Counted from the stretch's first letter, positions 7,857 to 16,423 are shown. The stretch: 64,000 nucleotides of DNA from an uncultured Clostridium sp. (GCA_900538475.1 UPYT01000009.1:52384-116383), one strand, 5' to 3'. Notes: generated by a model not told the origin, from the sequence alone. Program-made: numbers and translations.

Positions 7857-8653
7857 ATTGTATAATAGGTATACGGCGCATCGTCCTCAGGACGGCCAAA
7901 TCCAGGCAGCTCCCGTCCCGCTGCTCCTGATGCCTTTCGCATCTCTGCATAGACCTCTGCAAAGGTTGCATTAATATAAGGCTGAACGAAAATCACTCCG
8001 ATTCCGCATAAAAGACTTCCCAGAATTATCCATCCCACAAACGACAGCTCCAGAATAAACAGCTCCAGCTTATGGCCTTCTGTCATGCGGCTGCTGAGAG
8101 CCAGTGCGTCCCGATAATTCATCTGGGGATTCTCCGCCATAATATAGGGAACCATCCGATACTGATAGGATTTGATAATTCCCGGCACTACCAGAAGCAG
8201 AGACCAGAGAAAAATAAACAGGTTCATCATAAACATAGTAAAAACCGTATTCAGATAAGCTCCGCTTTTAAATCCGTAAAACAGCTTTCCGATTCCCCGA
8301 TCCTGTCCGTACTCTCTGCTTTCCATAAAATACCGGCTGGATCCTACATAAATCACATTTCCGACAAATACGGAATACAAAGTCCCTATGGCAAAGGAAA
8401 ACAGCATTCCCATCAAAAGCACAGGCAGCACCATCAGCATATATCCCAGATCGCCCTCTCCCAGAGTTTCTGCAAGGCCTCCGCCCCCTGTAATCGCACT
8501 TCCTACAGTATTGACATTCAGGGAAACACCCATTCTTGGAAGCGGTAAGGTTCCTGTCAGAAGCATCTGAACGATACAAACCAGCAGCGCCGGCATAAAA
8601 TACTGCCTCAGGCAGTTCTTCGCCCTTCCCTTTAATTCTGCTCTCGTACTCAT
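7850..8653 (-). CDS. DUF975 family integral membrane protein
   Basis: 267 residues from ATG 8653, chosen because GGAGG lies 8 bases upstream; the ATG at 8668 is itself part of that Shine-Dalgarno context. The start MSTRAELKGRAK followed by a hydrophobic helix, several more membrane segments and the conserved pattern YQYRMVPYIMAENP followed by ALxxSRxMTEGHKLELF is typical of the DUF975 family found widely in Firmicutes. Its function is unknown; distant ties to the glycerophosphoryl-diester membrane-domain family have been suggested. It stands just upstream of the ABC ATPase gene but has a hairpin and a separate promoter between them. Confidence 0.85.
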   Translation of the reverse strand: MSTRAELKGRAKNCLRQYFMPALLVCIVQMLLTGTLPLPRMGVSLNVNTVGSAITGGGGLAETLGEGDLGYMLMVLPVLLMGMLFSFAIGTLYSVFVGNVIYVGSSRYFMESREYGQDRGIGKLFYGFKSGAYLNTVFTMFMMNLFIFLWSLLLVVPGIIKSYQYRMVPYIMAENPQMNYRDALALSSRMTEGHKLELFILELSFVGWIILGSLLCGIGVIFVQPYINATFAEVYAEMRKASGAAGRELPGFGRPEDDAPYTYYTME

Positions 8654-8777
8654 ATGAATTTCCTCCATTCTACGCAGATTTTATACCAAGCATTATACCA
8701 CAGACAACAGGATCCTGACCAGTCTTTGATTGATTCCTGCAAACCACCCTGCCGTCTTTTCAGCCCAAGCCATTTCA

Positions 8778-9140
8778 TCACACTGGAGTCCCTACCTCAA
8801 TCAGATTTCCATCCAAATCATAAAAACGAACGACCTTCTGTCCCCAGCTGTGAACAACCAGTTTATTCACATATCGAATCGAAGGATAAAGCCTCTCCAG
8901 CTTTTCTGCAAATGCTTCTATGTTTTGTTCCTCAAAATACAGCTCACAGGAATTGCTTTCCGGAAGAATCTCCTTCCCCAAAAGCTCCTTCCAGATTTTT
9001 TCATCCTGGAGCACAAGTCCCTCCGTCAAAATCATATTTCCGTCATTATCCAGGATTAAATCAAGACCGAACAGGTCATGGTAAAACTGTCTGGATTTTT
9101 CTATATCCTTCACAACGATCAGTACGTTCTTTAATTTCAT
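8778..9140 (-). CDS. VOC (glyoxalase/bleomycin-resistance fold) family protein
   Basis: 120 residues beginning MKLKNVLIVVKDIEKSRQFY, followed by FGLDLILDNDGNMIL and ending in VVRFYDLDGNLIEVG: the paired beta-alpha-beta modules of the vicinal-oxygen-chelate superfamily. Members bind a divalent metal and act as glyoxalases, dioxygenases or antibiotic-binding proteins; the substrate cannot be told from sequence. The C-terminal D-L-D-G-N-L-I-E carries the usual metal Glu. Lies at the border of the accessory region. Confidence 0.85.
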   Translation of the reverse strand: MKLKNVLIVVKDIEKSRQFYHDLFGLDLILDNDGNMILTEGLVLQDEKIWKELLGKEILPESNSCELYFEEQNIEAFAEKLERLYPSIRYVNKLVVHSWGQKVVRFYDLDGNLIEVGTPV

Positions 9141-9164
9141 TTTCCGCTCCTTTTCTTCAGGCTT

Positions 9165-9398
9165 TTAAGACTTTTTCTTCCAGCACACAAGCAAAACAAT
9201 TCCCAATACAATCGCTCCTGCAATAATAAGAGCATTAGACAAATCTCCATTCAATTTTCCTGCAACAAAAACAGATGTGGGACCATCTGCCCCTCCAATA
9301 ACAGAAACAGCCATGGTTCCTTTCACCTTCATCACAACTCCAATCACAGCCAATAAAATACCAATAATGCAGCTGATAATTCCAATTCCTTTTTTCAT
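9165..9398 (-). CDS. 77-residue membrane protein with the decarboxylase beta-subunit core motif
   Basis: Two transmembrane helices (residues about 5-23 and 56-73) flank VSVIGGADGPTSVFVAGKL. That motif is the hallmark of the beta subunits of Na+-translocating oxaloacetate, methylmalonyl-CoA and glutaconyl-CoA decarboxylases, where the Asp lies in the ion path. Full-length beta subunits have roughly 370-430 residues, so this is a miniature version or a paralogue that kept only the core. Similar short proteins are known in clostridia by automatic annotation only. Shine-Dalgarno AGGAGG precedes the ATG at 9398. No biotin carrier or alpha subunit is nearby, so a decarboxylase role is not implied. 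Confidence 0.7.
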   Translation of the reverse strand: MKKGIGIISCIIGILLAVIGVVMKVKGTMAVSVIGGADGPTSVFVAGKLNGDLSNALIIAGAIVLGIVLLVCWKKKS

Positions 9399-9441
9399 TT
9401 ATCACACTTCCTCCTTTTTGAATGAATCATTCCTGTTCCTG

Positions 9442-10206
9442 TTACCGAAGCCCCATGATAAAAAGCACCAGGGCCATAATCGTCAAAACCGTCCAGCTGG
9501 TATATCTTCCTGCAATTTGCATTTCAGACGGCTCCGCATGTTCTGCATTGCGAATCTGGAAAGAAAGATTCCAACGAAACAGCTCATCTGCAAACAAAAT
9601 AGAAAGCCCATTGAGAATGCAGACACAGACAGCGCCAAACCACATAAGCCATTCCCCTTTATGCATCAGCTCCGGCCCATCCATCAATTTCAGTATCGTA
9701 TCTGCAGTCGGCTGCACAGAATCAATCTCATTTCCATATTCATCTCGCTCAATTCCGTCGCTGCCAGTAAAGGAAAGCCTGAGATTCTCCAGGCTGCCGT
9801 CCTCATTATACAACCAATAGATGTCCTCCGTTTTCAAAACTCCGCCGCAAAACAGAATATCCTCCCCCTGATAAAGCGCCACGCCGGTCATCCCCTCTGC
9901 AAACTCATCATCCTTTGGAATCGCCGCGGGATCCTCTTTCGCTGTATAAGGCCCATATACCATATCCCCCCACTGAAACATAACGGTTTTCTTCTCTGAC
10001 ACAGTAAAATGAGACTGTTTTCCCTGAAACTTGCCGGAATATACCATACTTCCATTCTCCTGATATGGCACAAAAATTGTATCCTGATATTCAAATCCAA
10101 CCCTTGAAATCGTCCTGAAATAAAGAACCGTAAAAATCAAAATCATGACTCCCATAACGATCAGGACAGCTTTTTGATAACGGTTCAAAGCTTTGATTCT
10201 TGTCAC
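9442..10206 (-). CDS. Hypothetical membrane protein
   Basis: About 254 residues. The likely start is the GTG at 10206 (GGGGA seven bases upstream). There is one N-terminal transmembrane helix (about 15-35), a long extracytoplasmic region rich in aromatic and acidic residues, then two C-terminal helices (about 190-210 and 230-252). I do not recognise a family. It lies in a run of small membrane-protein genes and follows the frameshifted gene at 10301-10595. Confidence 0.6.
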   Translation of the reverse strand: MTRIKALNRYQKAVLIVMGVMILIFTVLYFRTISRVGFEYQDTIFVPYQENGSMVYSGKFQGKQSHFTVSEKKTVMFQWGDMVYGPYTAKEDPAAIPKDDEFAEGMTGVALYQGEDILFCGGVLKTEDIYWLYNEDGSLENLRLSFTGSDGIERDEYGNEIDSVQPTADTILKLMDGPELMHKGEWLMWFGAVCVCILNGLSILFADELFRWNLSFQIRNAEHAEPSEMQIAGRYTSWTVLTIMALVLFIMGLR

Positions 10207-10300
10207 AAACACTTCCCCTTTCTGTCAGGATTCCCATCCCCTGCTTTTCCATTTCCAAATATATCAAGATTTATTTCTCTATTTTTCGAAAGCGAACAGG

Positions 10301-10595
10301 CTAAAGAAGACTTATCAAAAGCAGAAGCAGAATCACCGCAATCCACATAACAATGCGCATATTCTTTTTCCGTGGAGTAATCAGTCCGATTCCAACGATT
10401 ATTATGAAAATACCAATGATTCCCGGATAAATGCGTTCCTGTCATTCCCTCTGACCATGCAGGCAAGCCCAAAAATTCGAATACCCTATCGCCATAACAA
10501 TATCCCGTTTTTGGGGCATTTCCGCCTAAAAAATAACCTAGGAGTATCAGAAATATCCCTGCAATTTTTGATTGCCAGTTCCTTTTTTCATCCAT
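10301..10595 (-). pseudogene. Small membrane protein gene broken by a +1 frameshift
   Basis: From ATG 10595 the reading frame gives MDEKRNWQSKIAGIFLILLG and continues to GLPAWSEGMTGTH, then turns into low-quality sequence. Removing one base of the AAA run at 10429-10431 restores YPGIIGIFIIIVGIGLITP and a second hydrophobic helix ending at the TAG at 10301. The repaired product is 97 residues with two membrane helices and fits the 295-bp span exactly (98 codons plus one base). It could be a true mutation or an assembly error. Function unknown. Confidence 0.7.
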
Positions 10596-10642
10596 GTGTT
10601 CCGTACCCCCTATCATAATAAATCCAACTTCCGAGTTATCAT

Positions 10643-11167
10643 TCATTCTAAATCAATCCAATATCGCTGTTTGATTTTTCCATTCTCTATCACTTCATTT
10701 TCTAATATACCGCCATTTCTTATAATAGATTTCGCAGAGCCAATATTATCTTTATCGCATACCATCAATACTTTTTTGATTCCGATTTTTCTGCATTCTT
10801 CTAAGGCAAGTCCGAGCATTTGAGTGGCATAACCTTTTCTTCTTTCAGACGGTCTGATTCCATCGCCAATATGGCCTCCGCATAACAAAAGGTGATCGTT
10901 TAAACAATGCCTGATATTTACCGCTCCCACCATGATATCTCGCTGTTCATCGAAGCAAAAGAAAGTAGAATCCGGAACCCATCCGTCTTTAGGCTCACTT
11001 GTTTCCAAATTGCTTAAATAAAAATCAAAATCATCATAGCTATTTTTGAAGATAGCCCATGGCGAACAATTCACATCATGGGTATCGTTATATTCCTTCC
11101 ATTCTTTGAGCATAGTAATAATCGGCTCCTTATACTGGTAACTTCCTTTTATCAATTTTAAACCCAT
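10643..11167 (-). CDS. GNAT family N-acetyltransferase
   Basis: 174 residues. The acetyl-CoA pyrophosphate-binding loop is GDGIRPSERRKGYAT (motif A, R/Q-x-x-G-x-G/A), preceded by a beta strand (GAVNIRHCLN) and followed by CRKIGIKKVLMVCDKDN and SAKSIIRNGGILENE, as in GNAT enzymes of the YjaB/YjdJ sort. Substrate unknown. The neighbouring genes share strand but not obvious function. Confidence 0.88.
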   Translation of the reverse strand: MGLKLIKGSYQYKEPIITMLKEWKEYNDTHDVNCSPWAIFKNSYDDFDFYLSNLETSEPKDGWVPDSTFFCFDEQRDIMVGAVNIRHCLNDHLLLCGGHIGDGIRPSERRKGYATQMLGLALEECRKIGIKKVLMVCDKDNIGSAKSIIRNGGILENEVIENGKIKQRYWIDLE

Positions 11168-11511
11168 AAATTCTCCCTCCCTGGATTCCGCTTTTGACAG
11201 ATTGCTGGAAATAACAGTATCATGCCACAGCCTCAGCAGGCTGTTACATCACATACTGCAATTTAATTGGAAATCGTTGATCTGCAATCTATAATTGCGG
11301 CAATAATTACAATTACACATTGAGGACTCTGATATGGAATGATAATACGCTTTGGTTTTGGATATGTCTATATTCATGCTGCCACACCTTTAAATTCAAC
11401 TTTCAACCAAATGTTTTTAATAAATAATCGTCTATATCCGTTCTTGAATGAAAGACATAAATGCTTTTTTGGCTTTTATATCTGTCCAGCAACTCATACA
11501 CCATCGGCAAT
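11168..11511. other. Non-coding or decayed stretch
   Basis: No convincing gene. It is AT-rich. The part 11403-11511 continues the small ORF at 11512-11622 in another frame for about 36 codons if one A is removed, so it may be the tail of a frameshifted gene. A short palindrome ACAGCCTCAGCAGGCTGT lies near 11228. Confidence 0.4.
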
Positions 11512-11622
11512 TCATTTTAATGTGATTGAATATTTCCCATAGTCAAAAATGGTCTTTATAATAAAACCCACAATTAAAACTAAACTTATAACATTGCACC
11601 ATTTCGAAATCTTATCATTCAT
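11512..11622 (-). CDS. Small membrane protein (36 residues), possibly truncated by frameshift
   Basis: ATG at 11622 has an excellent GGAGGTGG six bases upstream. The product begins MNDKISKWCNVISLVLIVGF: one transmembrane helix followed by FDYGKYSITLK and a TGA at 11512-11514. Removing one base from the AAAA run just before the stop lets the frame continue 36 codons to 11403, giving a 72-residue protein. Its start is 25 bp after the stop of the 80-residue membrane protein gene, suggesting one operon. Function unknown. Confidence 0.5.
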   Translation of the reverse strand: MNDKISKWCNVISLVLIVGFIIKTIFDYGKYSITLK

Positions 11623-11646
11623 GTATTTCCACCTCCAGCTTCTAAT

Positions 11647-11889
11647 TTACACAAATCTGCTTATCAAATTATATGCTGTAACTACATAGACAAAAATTGC
11701 TACACCCGCAAATATCATAGCATCCTTCTTTGCCCCCTCGTCATAACTCTCCTTTGCATTTGTCAGGAGTGTCAATCCCATAAAAACAAACATTATTGGC
11801 AATGTTATATCATAAGGCATTACATTCATCAGTCCAAGGGAACCAAAGACTATTGTTAAAACAGTAAATATCGCTTTCCAAATACGCAC
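11647..11889 (-). CDS. Small membrane protein, DUF3953-like
   Basis: 80 residues with three hydrophobic segments (about 5-22, 27-43, 57-75) and the phrase IMFVFMGLTLLTNAKESYDEG, which resembles the DUF3953 small membrane proteins of bacilli and clostridia. No function is known. It heads a short operon with the 36-residue ORF downstream. Confidence 0.6.
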   Translation of the reverse strand: MRIWKAIFTVLTIVFGSLGLMNVMPYDITLPIMFVFMGLTLLTNAKESYDEGAKKDAMIFAGVAIFVYVVTAYNLISRFV

Positions 11890-11953
11890 ATAGATTCCTC
11901 CCTCACCAAATTCCGATGGATATAACTCTTATCCACTCAGCAAACCGAAATTT

Positions 11954-12646
11954 TCAGACCTCTATCGAGCACAAATAATCGAGTAAATCCGCCTTTCTGA
12001 GAGGTTCGCAGTGACTGAGTATACAGCAGTCACAGTCCGTCGATTGAATCATCTGAATCAAAGCCTGCAGTTTGTCCCTGTCCATATATCCACTGTTAAA
12101 GAAATCCTCACTGGTGGAATCCCCTAAAAACAGAACTTTTTCTTCCGGTACATAAATGCAAACAGTATCTTCTGAATGCGGGGAAACCGTATGAAAAATC
12201 CGGGCTGTAACACCGCCTAAATCTAATGTCATGTTATCAGAAAAGCTCACATCGGACAGTACAATATTTAATTTATTTTGTCCGCAATACTCTTGTCTAA
12301 AATGAATATCTTCTCTTTTCAGAATTTCGATATAGCCAGGATCCATTGCCTGTTCTTGCTGGCCTTTGAGAAACTCATTTGTTTTATCATGGGCAACGCT
12401 GATTCCGCTGATAGCATGCATCCCAAAGGTATGGTCATAATGCCAGTGTGTAATCACAGTAAAATCCGGTTTGTTAAACTGTTCCGCTTCGATCTCTCTG
12501 TAAAAATCCTGAACATGAGAAGCCGAATATCCGGCATCAATTGCCAGAGAGAATTTATCGCCTTTGATATAAGCTAACACTGGCCTGTCCACCTCGGGAT
12601 CATGTTCTAAAAAATAAATTCGGTTAGTTAATTTGTTTAATCCCAT
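11954..12646 (-). CDS. MBL-fold metallo-hydrolase
   Basis: 230 residues. The metallo-beta-lactamase motif THWHYDHTFG (HxHxDH) is at about residues 65-74, a second His is in VSPHSEDT, an Asp in FLGDSTSEDFF and a final His in LSHCEPL. These are the zinc/iron ligands of the glyoxalase II-like superfamily. Substrate unknown. It is co-directional with the YoaP-like gene upstream. Confidence 0.9.
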   Translation of the reverse strand: MGLNKLTNRIYFLEHDPEVDRPVLAYIKGDKFSLAIDAGYSASHVQDFYREIEAEQFNKPDFTVITHWHYDHTFGMHAISGISVAHDKTNEFLKGQQEQAMDPGYIEILKREDIHFRQEYCGQNKLNIVLSDVSFSDNMTLDLGGVTARIFHTVSPHSEDTVCIYVPEEKVLFLGDSTSEDFFNSGYMDRDKLQALIQMIQSTDCDCCILSHCEPLRKADLLDYLCSIEV

Positions 12647-12692
12647 TTTCCTCCCGCCTTAAACTTGAGGGACGTCTGCCTTCCAGGTTCTC

Positions 12693-12839
12693 TTATTTCT
12701 CGTCTTTCTTGTCTCTGATTTCTTTCATAATAAAGCCGCCCATAATTGCAATGGGAATAGAAACTGAAAACGAAACAGGTTCCAGAGATGCTCCCACTAT
12801 CCCACCTAAAATCGTACATGCAACCGCAAGACCTATCAT
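12693..12839 (-). CDS. Small membrane protein (48 residues), coupled to the upstream gene
   Basis: ATG at 12839 overlaps the stop of the preceding gene as ATGA, and GGAGG lies seven bases upstream. The protein starts MIGLAVACTILGGIVGASLE and has a second hydrophobic stretch VSIPIAIMGGFIM before a charged tail KEIRDKKDEK. Two short helices with glycine zippers suggest a small membrane protein. The tight coupling and good ribosome site argue that it is translated. Function unknown. Confidence 0.65.
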   Translation of the reverse strand: MIGLAVACTILGGIVGASLEPVSFSVSIPIAIMGGFIMKEIRDKKDEK

Positions 12840-13588
12840 ATCAGTACCTCCGTTAATTTCAAAAAACGCTTATCATTCATCGGTTCATTCGTGATATAGT
12901 TTCCATCTAAAAATAATGCGTATGTTGTGATTGGTGTCGAAGCATTTTGTGCTTCTTTTTTACTCTGCAAGTGAATTGCTTTAAATGGTATCGCTTTTTC
13001 TTTTGCAATCCCCTCAATTACAGGAACATACTTCGCATTAAACGGACATTGACTTGTATAATACAAAACATACCCCATTTCTTCAATATGGGGGTGTTTT
13101 GCACATTCTTTGAATTGCGGCAATGTTGTATTTTCTACAAACGGAAAATACCATAATTGAATACCATTACCAGCTTCATCGCAAACTTGAAATCCTTTAT
13201 ACTTCAGAAATTTAGGGTCAGCTAAAAATGGTTTTTTCTTTGCCGCTGCTAAAATACACAATCCCTTTTTTCCTTTATTTTTACTGTCCTCAATACAAGC
13301 ATTTAATAAATCTGATGAATAACCATGCCCCTTAAACGAACCTGCAACCCATAAACAATCAATATACATATATCCATCTGCAGAAATTGGATTCCATGCA
13401 TTTTCAGCAGGGATATATTCAATAAAACACTTTCCTCTTTCTGCACTTTTGAGAAAGACTAAACCATCTTCAAACCGTTCTGACAACCATGCTTTTTTTG
13501 AAGATACCTGAATATCATTGCTATTCGAAATCGCACAACATATATGCTCTTTTTCAATATTTTCGTTCGTAACCTTAATATATTCCAT
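12836..13588 (-). CDS. GNAT acetyltransferase with YoaP-type C-terminal domain
   Basis: 250 residues from ATG 13588, giving the start MEYIKVTNENIEKEHICCAI usual for this family; the upstream ATGs have no better ribosome site. The N-terminal half is a GNAT domain (CLWVAGSFKGHGYSSDLLNA is motif A). The C-terminal half, with YYTSQCPFNAKYV, is the YoaP domain, which carries a Cys in a thioredoxin-like context. Members are of unknown substrate. It ends in an ATGA overlap with the 48-residue membrane protein gene. Confidence 0.85.
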   Translation of the reverse strand: MEYIKVTNENIEKEHICCAISNSNDIQVSSKKAWLSERFEDGLVFLKSAERGKCFIEYIPAENAWNPISADGYMYIDCLWVAGSFKGHGYSSDLLNACIEDSKNKGKKGLCILAAAKKKPFLADPKFLKYKGFQVCDEAGNGIQLWYFPFVENTTLPQFKECAKHPHIEEMGYVLYYTSQCPFNAKYVPVIEGIAKEKAIPFKAIHLQSKKEAQNASTPITTYALFLDGNYITNEPMNDKRFLKLTEVLI

Positions 13589-13725
13589 TATATGTTTGCT
13601 CTCTTTACTTCTCGTCATCATCATCTTTTCTCTTTTTTATATTATCATCTCGGCTTTAAATCAACATCCACTAAAACACATTCTTCCACTTGCATTTTTC
13701 TTAAATTTTCAACAAACTGAATTTT

Positions 13726-14013
13726 TCAAGCAATAAAAAACAGGAACCAGCCAATAAAGAAAAAACCTGTACCCAGAATAGAAAAACCACTCATAAGCAT
13801 CGTCAAAGCAATTATCCACTGAAATCTAAATGTCAAAATATTTCTAATACAAAGAATCAGTAAGGCAATTTGAATCAACAAAACAATCCCAGCGACAATT
13901 CCTATTGGCAGAGGCCCGGGATAAAAGGAACCTTCTATATACCATACTGCAGTCAAAATAAAAATAAGGCTTGCTCCAATGGAAGTATACAAATAAGTTC
14001 TTATATTTTTAAT
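13726..14013 (-). CDS. Small three-helix membrane protein with likely ATT start
   Basis: The only strong ribosome site, GGAGGGAGGT, lies eight bases before an ATT at 14013 that begins I/M-KNIRTYLYTSIGASLIF. From there the product is 95 residues with three hydrophobic helices ending GTGFFFIGWFLFFIA. The open frame extends upstream to a GTG at 14130, but that part is basic, membrane-unlike sequence with no good ribosome site. Either ATT is used at low level (as known for infC) or an ATG has mutated. Family not recognised. Confidence 0.5.
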   Translation of the reverse strand: MKNIRTYLYTSIGASLIFILTAVWYIEGSFYPGPLPIGIVAGIVLLIQIALLILCIRNILTFRFQWIIALTMLMSGFSILGTGFFFIGWFLFFIA

Positions 14014-14152
14014 CGTTCTCGACCTCCCTCCAAATCTCCCGTTTTTGTGTATCTGCGTTCTTCTGCAGACTGGAATTTTACATTTCGTCGCTCGCCATAT
14101 GCTCTGCATATTTTTCTTCTTTCCTGGCACATTCCTCTGAAAAAAGATCCGG

Positions 14153-14617
14153 CTATTTTCTCATTTCTCTGCCGATAAAATGGTACGCTATTGTCGTTCC
14201 TGTTGGAATTATCAATAAATAGCTGACAATATTTACAAATGTGAAATTATATATATTTGATACCTCACCAAATTCCAGGAAATACCTGCAGACCATTCCG
14301 ATTGCCGTGAACAGGAAGGTTAAGGCATATACCTTTCGCTCCTTTGCAATTCCATATATTCTTGAAAATAAAAAAGCGATTAGACCGTAGCTTACAAAAA
14401 ACAAATATAATCTCGAAAAATCCAAGGCAGTGCTGCTGTGACGATTCAGTAAAGGATATTCAAAGCACCCGCAAAATACTGTATATCCTAATACCATATA
14501 CTTTGGAAGCTGCGGATATTTTTTTAGTAAATTTTGAATTCTGCCGCTTCTGACAGCAAAGAAAACAAATAATACAAATACTAGAAACAACAGCACCATA
14601 AGCATTATCATTTCCAT
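14153..14617 (-). CDS. Hypothetical multi-pass membrane protein
   Basis: 154 residues, about five predicted helices; GGGGGG precedes the ATG at 14617. Charged loops SRIYGIAKERKVYA and GREMRK at the C-terminus suggest cytoplasmic positive loops. No family recognised. It sits in a run of unrelated membrane-protein genes on the same strand. Confidence 0.65.
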   Translation of the reverse strand: MEMIMLMVLLFLVFVLFVFFAVRSGRIQNLLKKYPQLPKYMVLGYTVFCGCFEYPLLNRHSSTALDFSRLYLFFVSYGLIAFLFSRIYGIAKERKVYALTFLFTAIGMVCRYFLEFGEVSNIYNFTFVNIVSYLLIIPTGTTIAYHFIGREMRK

Positions 14618-14657
14618 TTTATCCCCCCTTTTTTCTGACTTCTCTGATTAAAAAAAC

Positions 14658-15602
14658 TTACTCCTGTTCAACAGCTGTCAGATTGATCATTCCATTTTCC
14701 AAAGTCACTTCAAATTCAATGGAATCACCATAATCCATCTGCGAATAGTTGTCGCCATTACAAAAATCTGTGACTGCATTAACGCCAAGATTTAACGAAT
14801 ATCCTGTGAACGAAGGACGTTTACATACACTGGAAACCACTCTGCCATGATTCATAAATATCAAATTCTCCATCTCTTCAGTCACGCTGTCATTAAGTGC
14901 AGGACTCTTTGAACCAGTGATTCTTTCAATATCCTTTAAAGGGAAATACGGGCCAAAGGAATATACTCTGGTCCATTCAAACGGCACTGTTTCCTCCAAT
15001 GTAATCCGATCTTTCTCAAGCTCTGTCATCGCTGTCTTCAACTTGTAATTATTGATATAAATAACCGGATCTCCGAAAATGAAATAAAAAATCAGAAATA
15101 CAGCCGCAATAAAATACATAACATTATGAAAAAAATCCGAACGCTTCCAGGCCCTTTCCTTCTCTGCATTTAATTTTTCTGTCTCCCAATTTCCACTTTC
15201 AACAGCGTTTTTCTTATGCTTTGCAATATACAGATTGATCCATACTGCATATCCCGCGGAAAATGCCAGAAAAACAGCTATCAGCACTTTGAACATAGCT
15301 GCATCCGGACTGACGTATGCAATAATTCCAGCTAAAATAATGGTAAGCAGCGGAATATCTGGCGCAATATACGCAAATTTCCCAAAAATATTCTGATACA
15401 AAACCTTCTTCTGATATGCCAGCCTTATGTCCCGTTCATGTAACTCCTTTGAAAATGAACTCCTCAAACCTTTAATGGTTAAACTCCCCATCAGAATAAT
15501 CCACAGGATATCAGTAAAGCCATCAATGGATAATACCTTGTAAATTACAAGGATCCCCAGCAGTAATGAAACGATAAATGTGTTCTGATCTACGAATTTC
15601 AT
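14658..15602 (-). CDS. Hypothetical membrane protein with C-terminal extracytoplasmic domain
   Basis: 314 residues. Helices lie at about 8-26, 30-45, 80-97, 103-122 and 162-180; a KHKKNAVESGNWETEKLNAEKERAWKR-like charged stretch lies between the fourth and fifth. After the last helix, about 130 residues follow, with FEWTRVYSFGPYFPLKDIER and a final domain that looks secreted. The arrangement resembles sensor-like membrane proteins, but no family is recognised. Confidence 0.65.
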   Translation of the reverse strand: MKFVDQNTFIVSLLLGILVIYKVLSIDGFTDILWIILMGSLTIKGLRSSFSKELHERDIRLAYQKKVLYQNIFGKFAYIAPDIPLLTIILAGIIAYVSPDAAMFKVLIAVFLAFSAGYAVWINLYIAKHKKNAVESGNWETEKLNAEKERAWKRSDFFHNVMYFIAAVFLIFYFIFGDPVIYINNYKLKTAMTELEKDRITLEETVPFEWTRVYSFGPYFPLKDIERITGSKSPALNDSVTEEMENLIFMNHGRVVSSVCKRPSFTGYSLNLGVNAVTDFCNGDNYSQMDYGDSIEFEVTLENGMINLTAVEQE

Positions 15603-15706
15603 AAGCTCACCTCCGAATCTTTCGATATTTTCTCAATCGAATAATATCGTTTCCCAGGTCTGCAGAATCAAAGAAATTCTTTTTGAAATACTCCCGGCTT
15701 ACAGAT

Positions 15707-16423
15707 TCACTCCGAGAGCAATTTATTCAATAAAATATGACGATTGTTAATAAACATTTCCGTAACCTTATAGCTCTCCGTATCTTCATAAGCACACTCG
15801 TGTACCGCACCGCCATCAAAGGATAAAATCTGCGCATCGGGTATTCCTAATAAAATAGGAGAATGGGTAACGATAATAAATTGTGATCCTGCTTTTGCAC
15901 AGGAATCCATTTCCATAAGCAGGGTTAATTGTCTTTGAGGAGATAATGCCGCTTCTGGCTCGTCAAACAGATACAGTCCATTGGGCCGCAGATAATTCTG
16001 TGTAATCGCAAGGAAACTTTCCCCATGGGATTTCTCATGATATTTTTCTGAGGGATGAGCAAAATCTGCATACTCTTCTTCTTTTGTTGCAACATTATAA
16101 AAGCTTTCTGCTCTAAGAAAATACCCCCATTTTGCCTGACGGAATCCCTTTGAAAGCCGAAGTGCATGATGCAGCGGCGAATGGGAATCATAGGTTGAAA
16201 AAGAATAATTTTTCGTGCCGCCTTCCGGATTAAATCCATAGGATACCGCAAGAGCTTCCAGCAGCGTTGATTTTCCGCTGCCATTTTCGCCCACAAAAAA
16301 GGTAATGGGTTTTTCAAAAACAACCTCTTCCAATTGGTTGATCGCTTCTATTTCTCGTAAATAACTGTCGTTGTCAATCTTATTCCAATCGATAGACAGG
16401 CTTTGTATAAATTGTCGATTCAC
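15707..16423 (-). CDS. AAA family ATPase (ABC/SMC-like, DUF2813/AAA_21 type)
   Basis: 238 residues from GTG 16423, which has GGGGAGG nine bases upstream; the TTG at 16441 has none. Walker A is GENGSGKSTL; Walker B with catalytic Glu is LYLFDEPEAALSP; H-loop is VTHSP. The pattern matches stand-alone ABC-type ATPases related to the RecF/SMC heads that often guard or sense DNA, or act in toxin-like systems. There is no obvious partner nuclease in this window. Function cannot be assigned more closely. Confidence 0.85.
   Translation of the reverse strand: MNRQFIQSLSIDWNKIDNDSYLREIEAINQLEEVVFEKPITFFVGENGSGKSTLLEALAVSYGFNPEGGTKNYSFSTYDSHSPLHHALRLSKGFRQAKWGYFLRAESFYNVATKEEEYADFAHPSEKYHEKSHGESFLAITQNYLRPNGLYLFDEPEAALSPQRQLTLLMEMDSCAKAGSQFIIVTHSPILLGIPDAQILSFDGGAVHECAYEDTESYKVTEMFINNRHILLNKLLSE

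Noticed and set aside
11225..11250. Possible extra MITE copy near ACAGCCTCAGCAGGCTGTTAC
   Set aside because: Only one end resembles the family and flanking 8-mers do not match.
11339..11542. 67-codon open frame on the plus strand
   Set aside because: No ribosome site and it overlaps a better-supported small ORF on the other strand.
12637..12819. 60-codon open frame on the minus strand
   Set aside because: Shadow of the 48-residue membrane protein, which has a better start and hydrophobic pattern.
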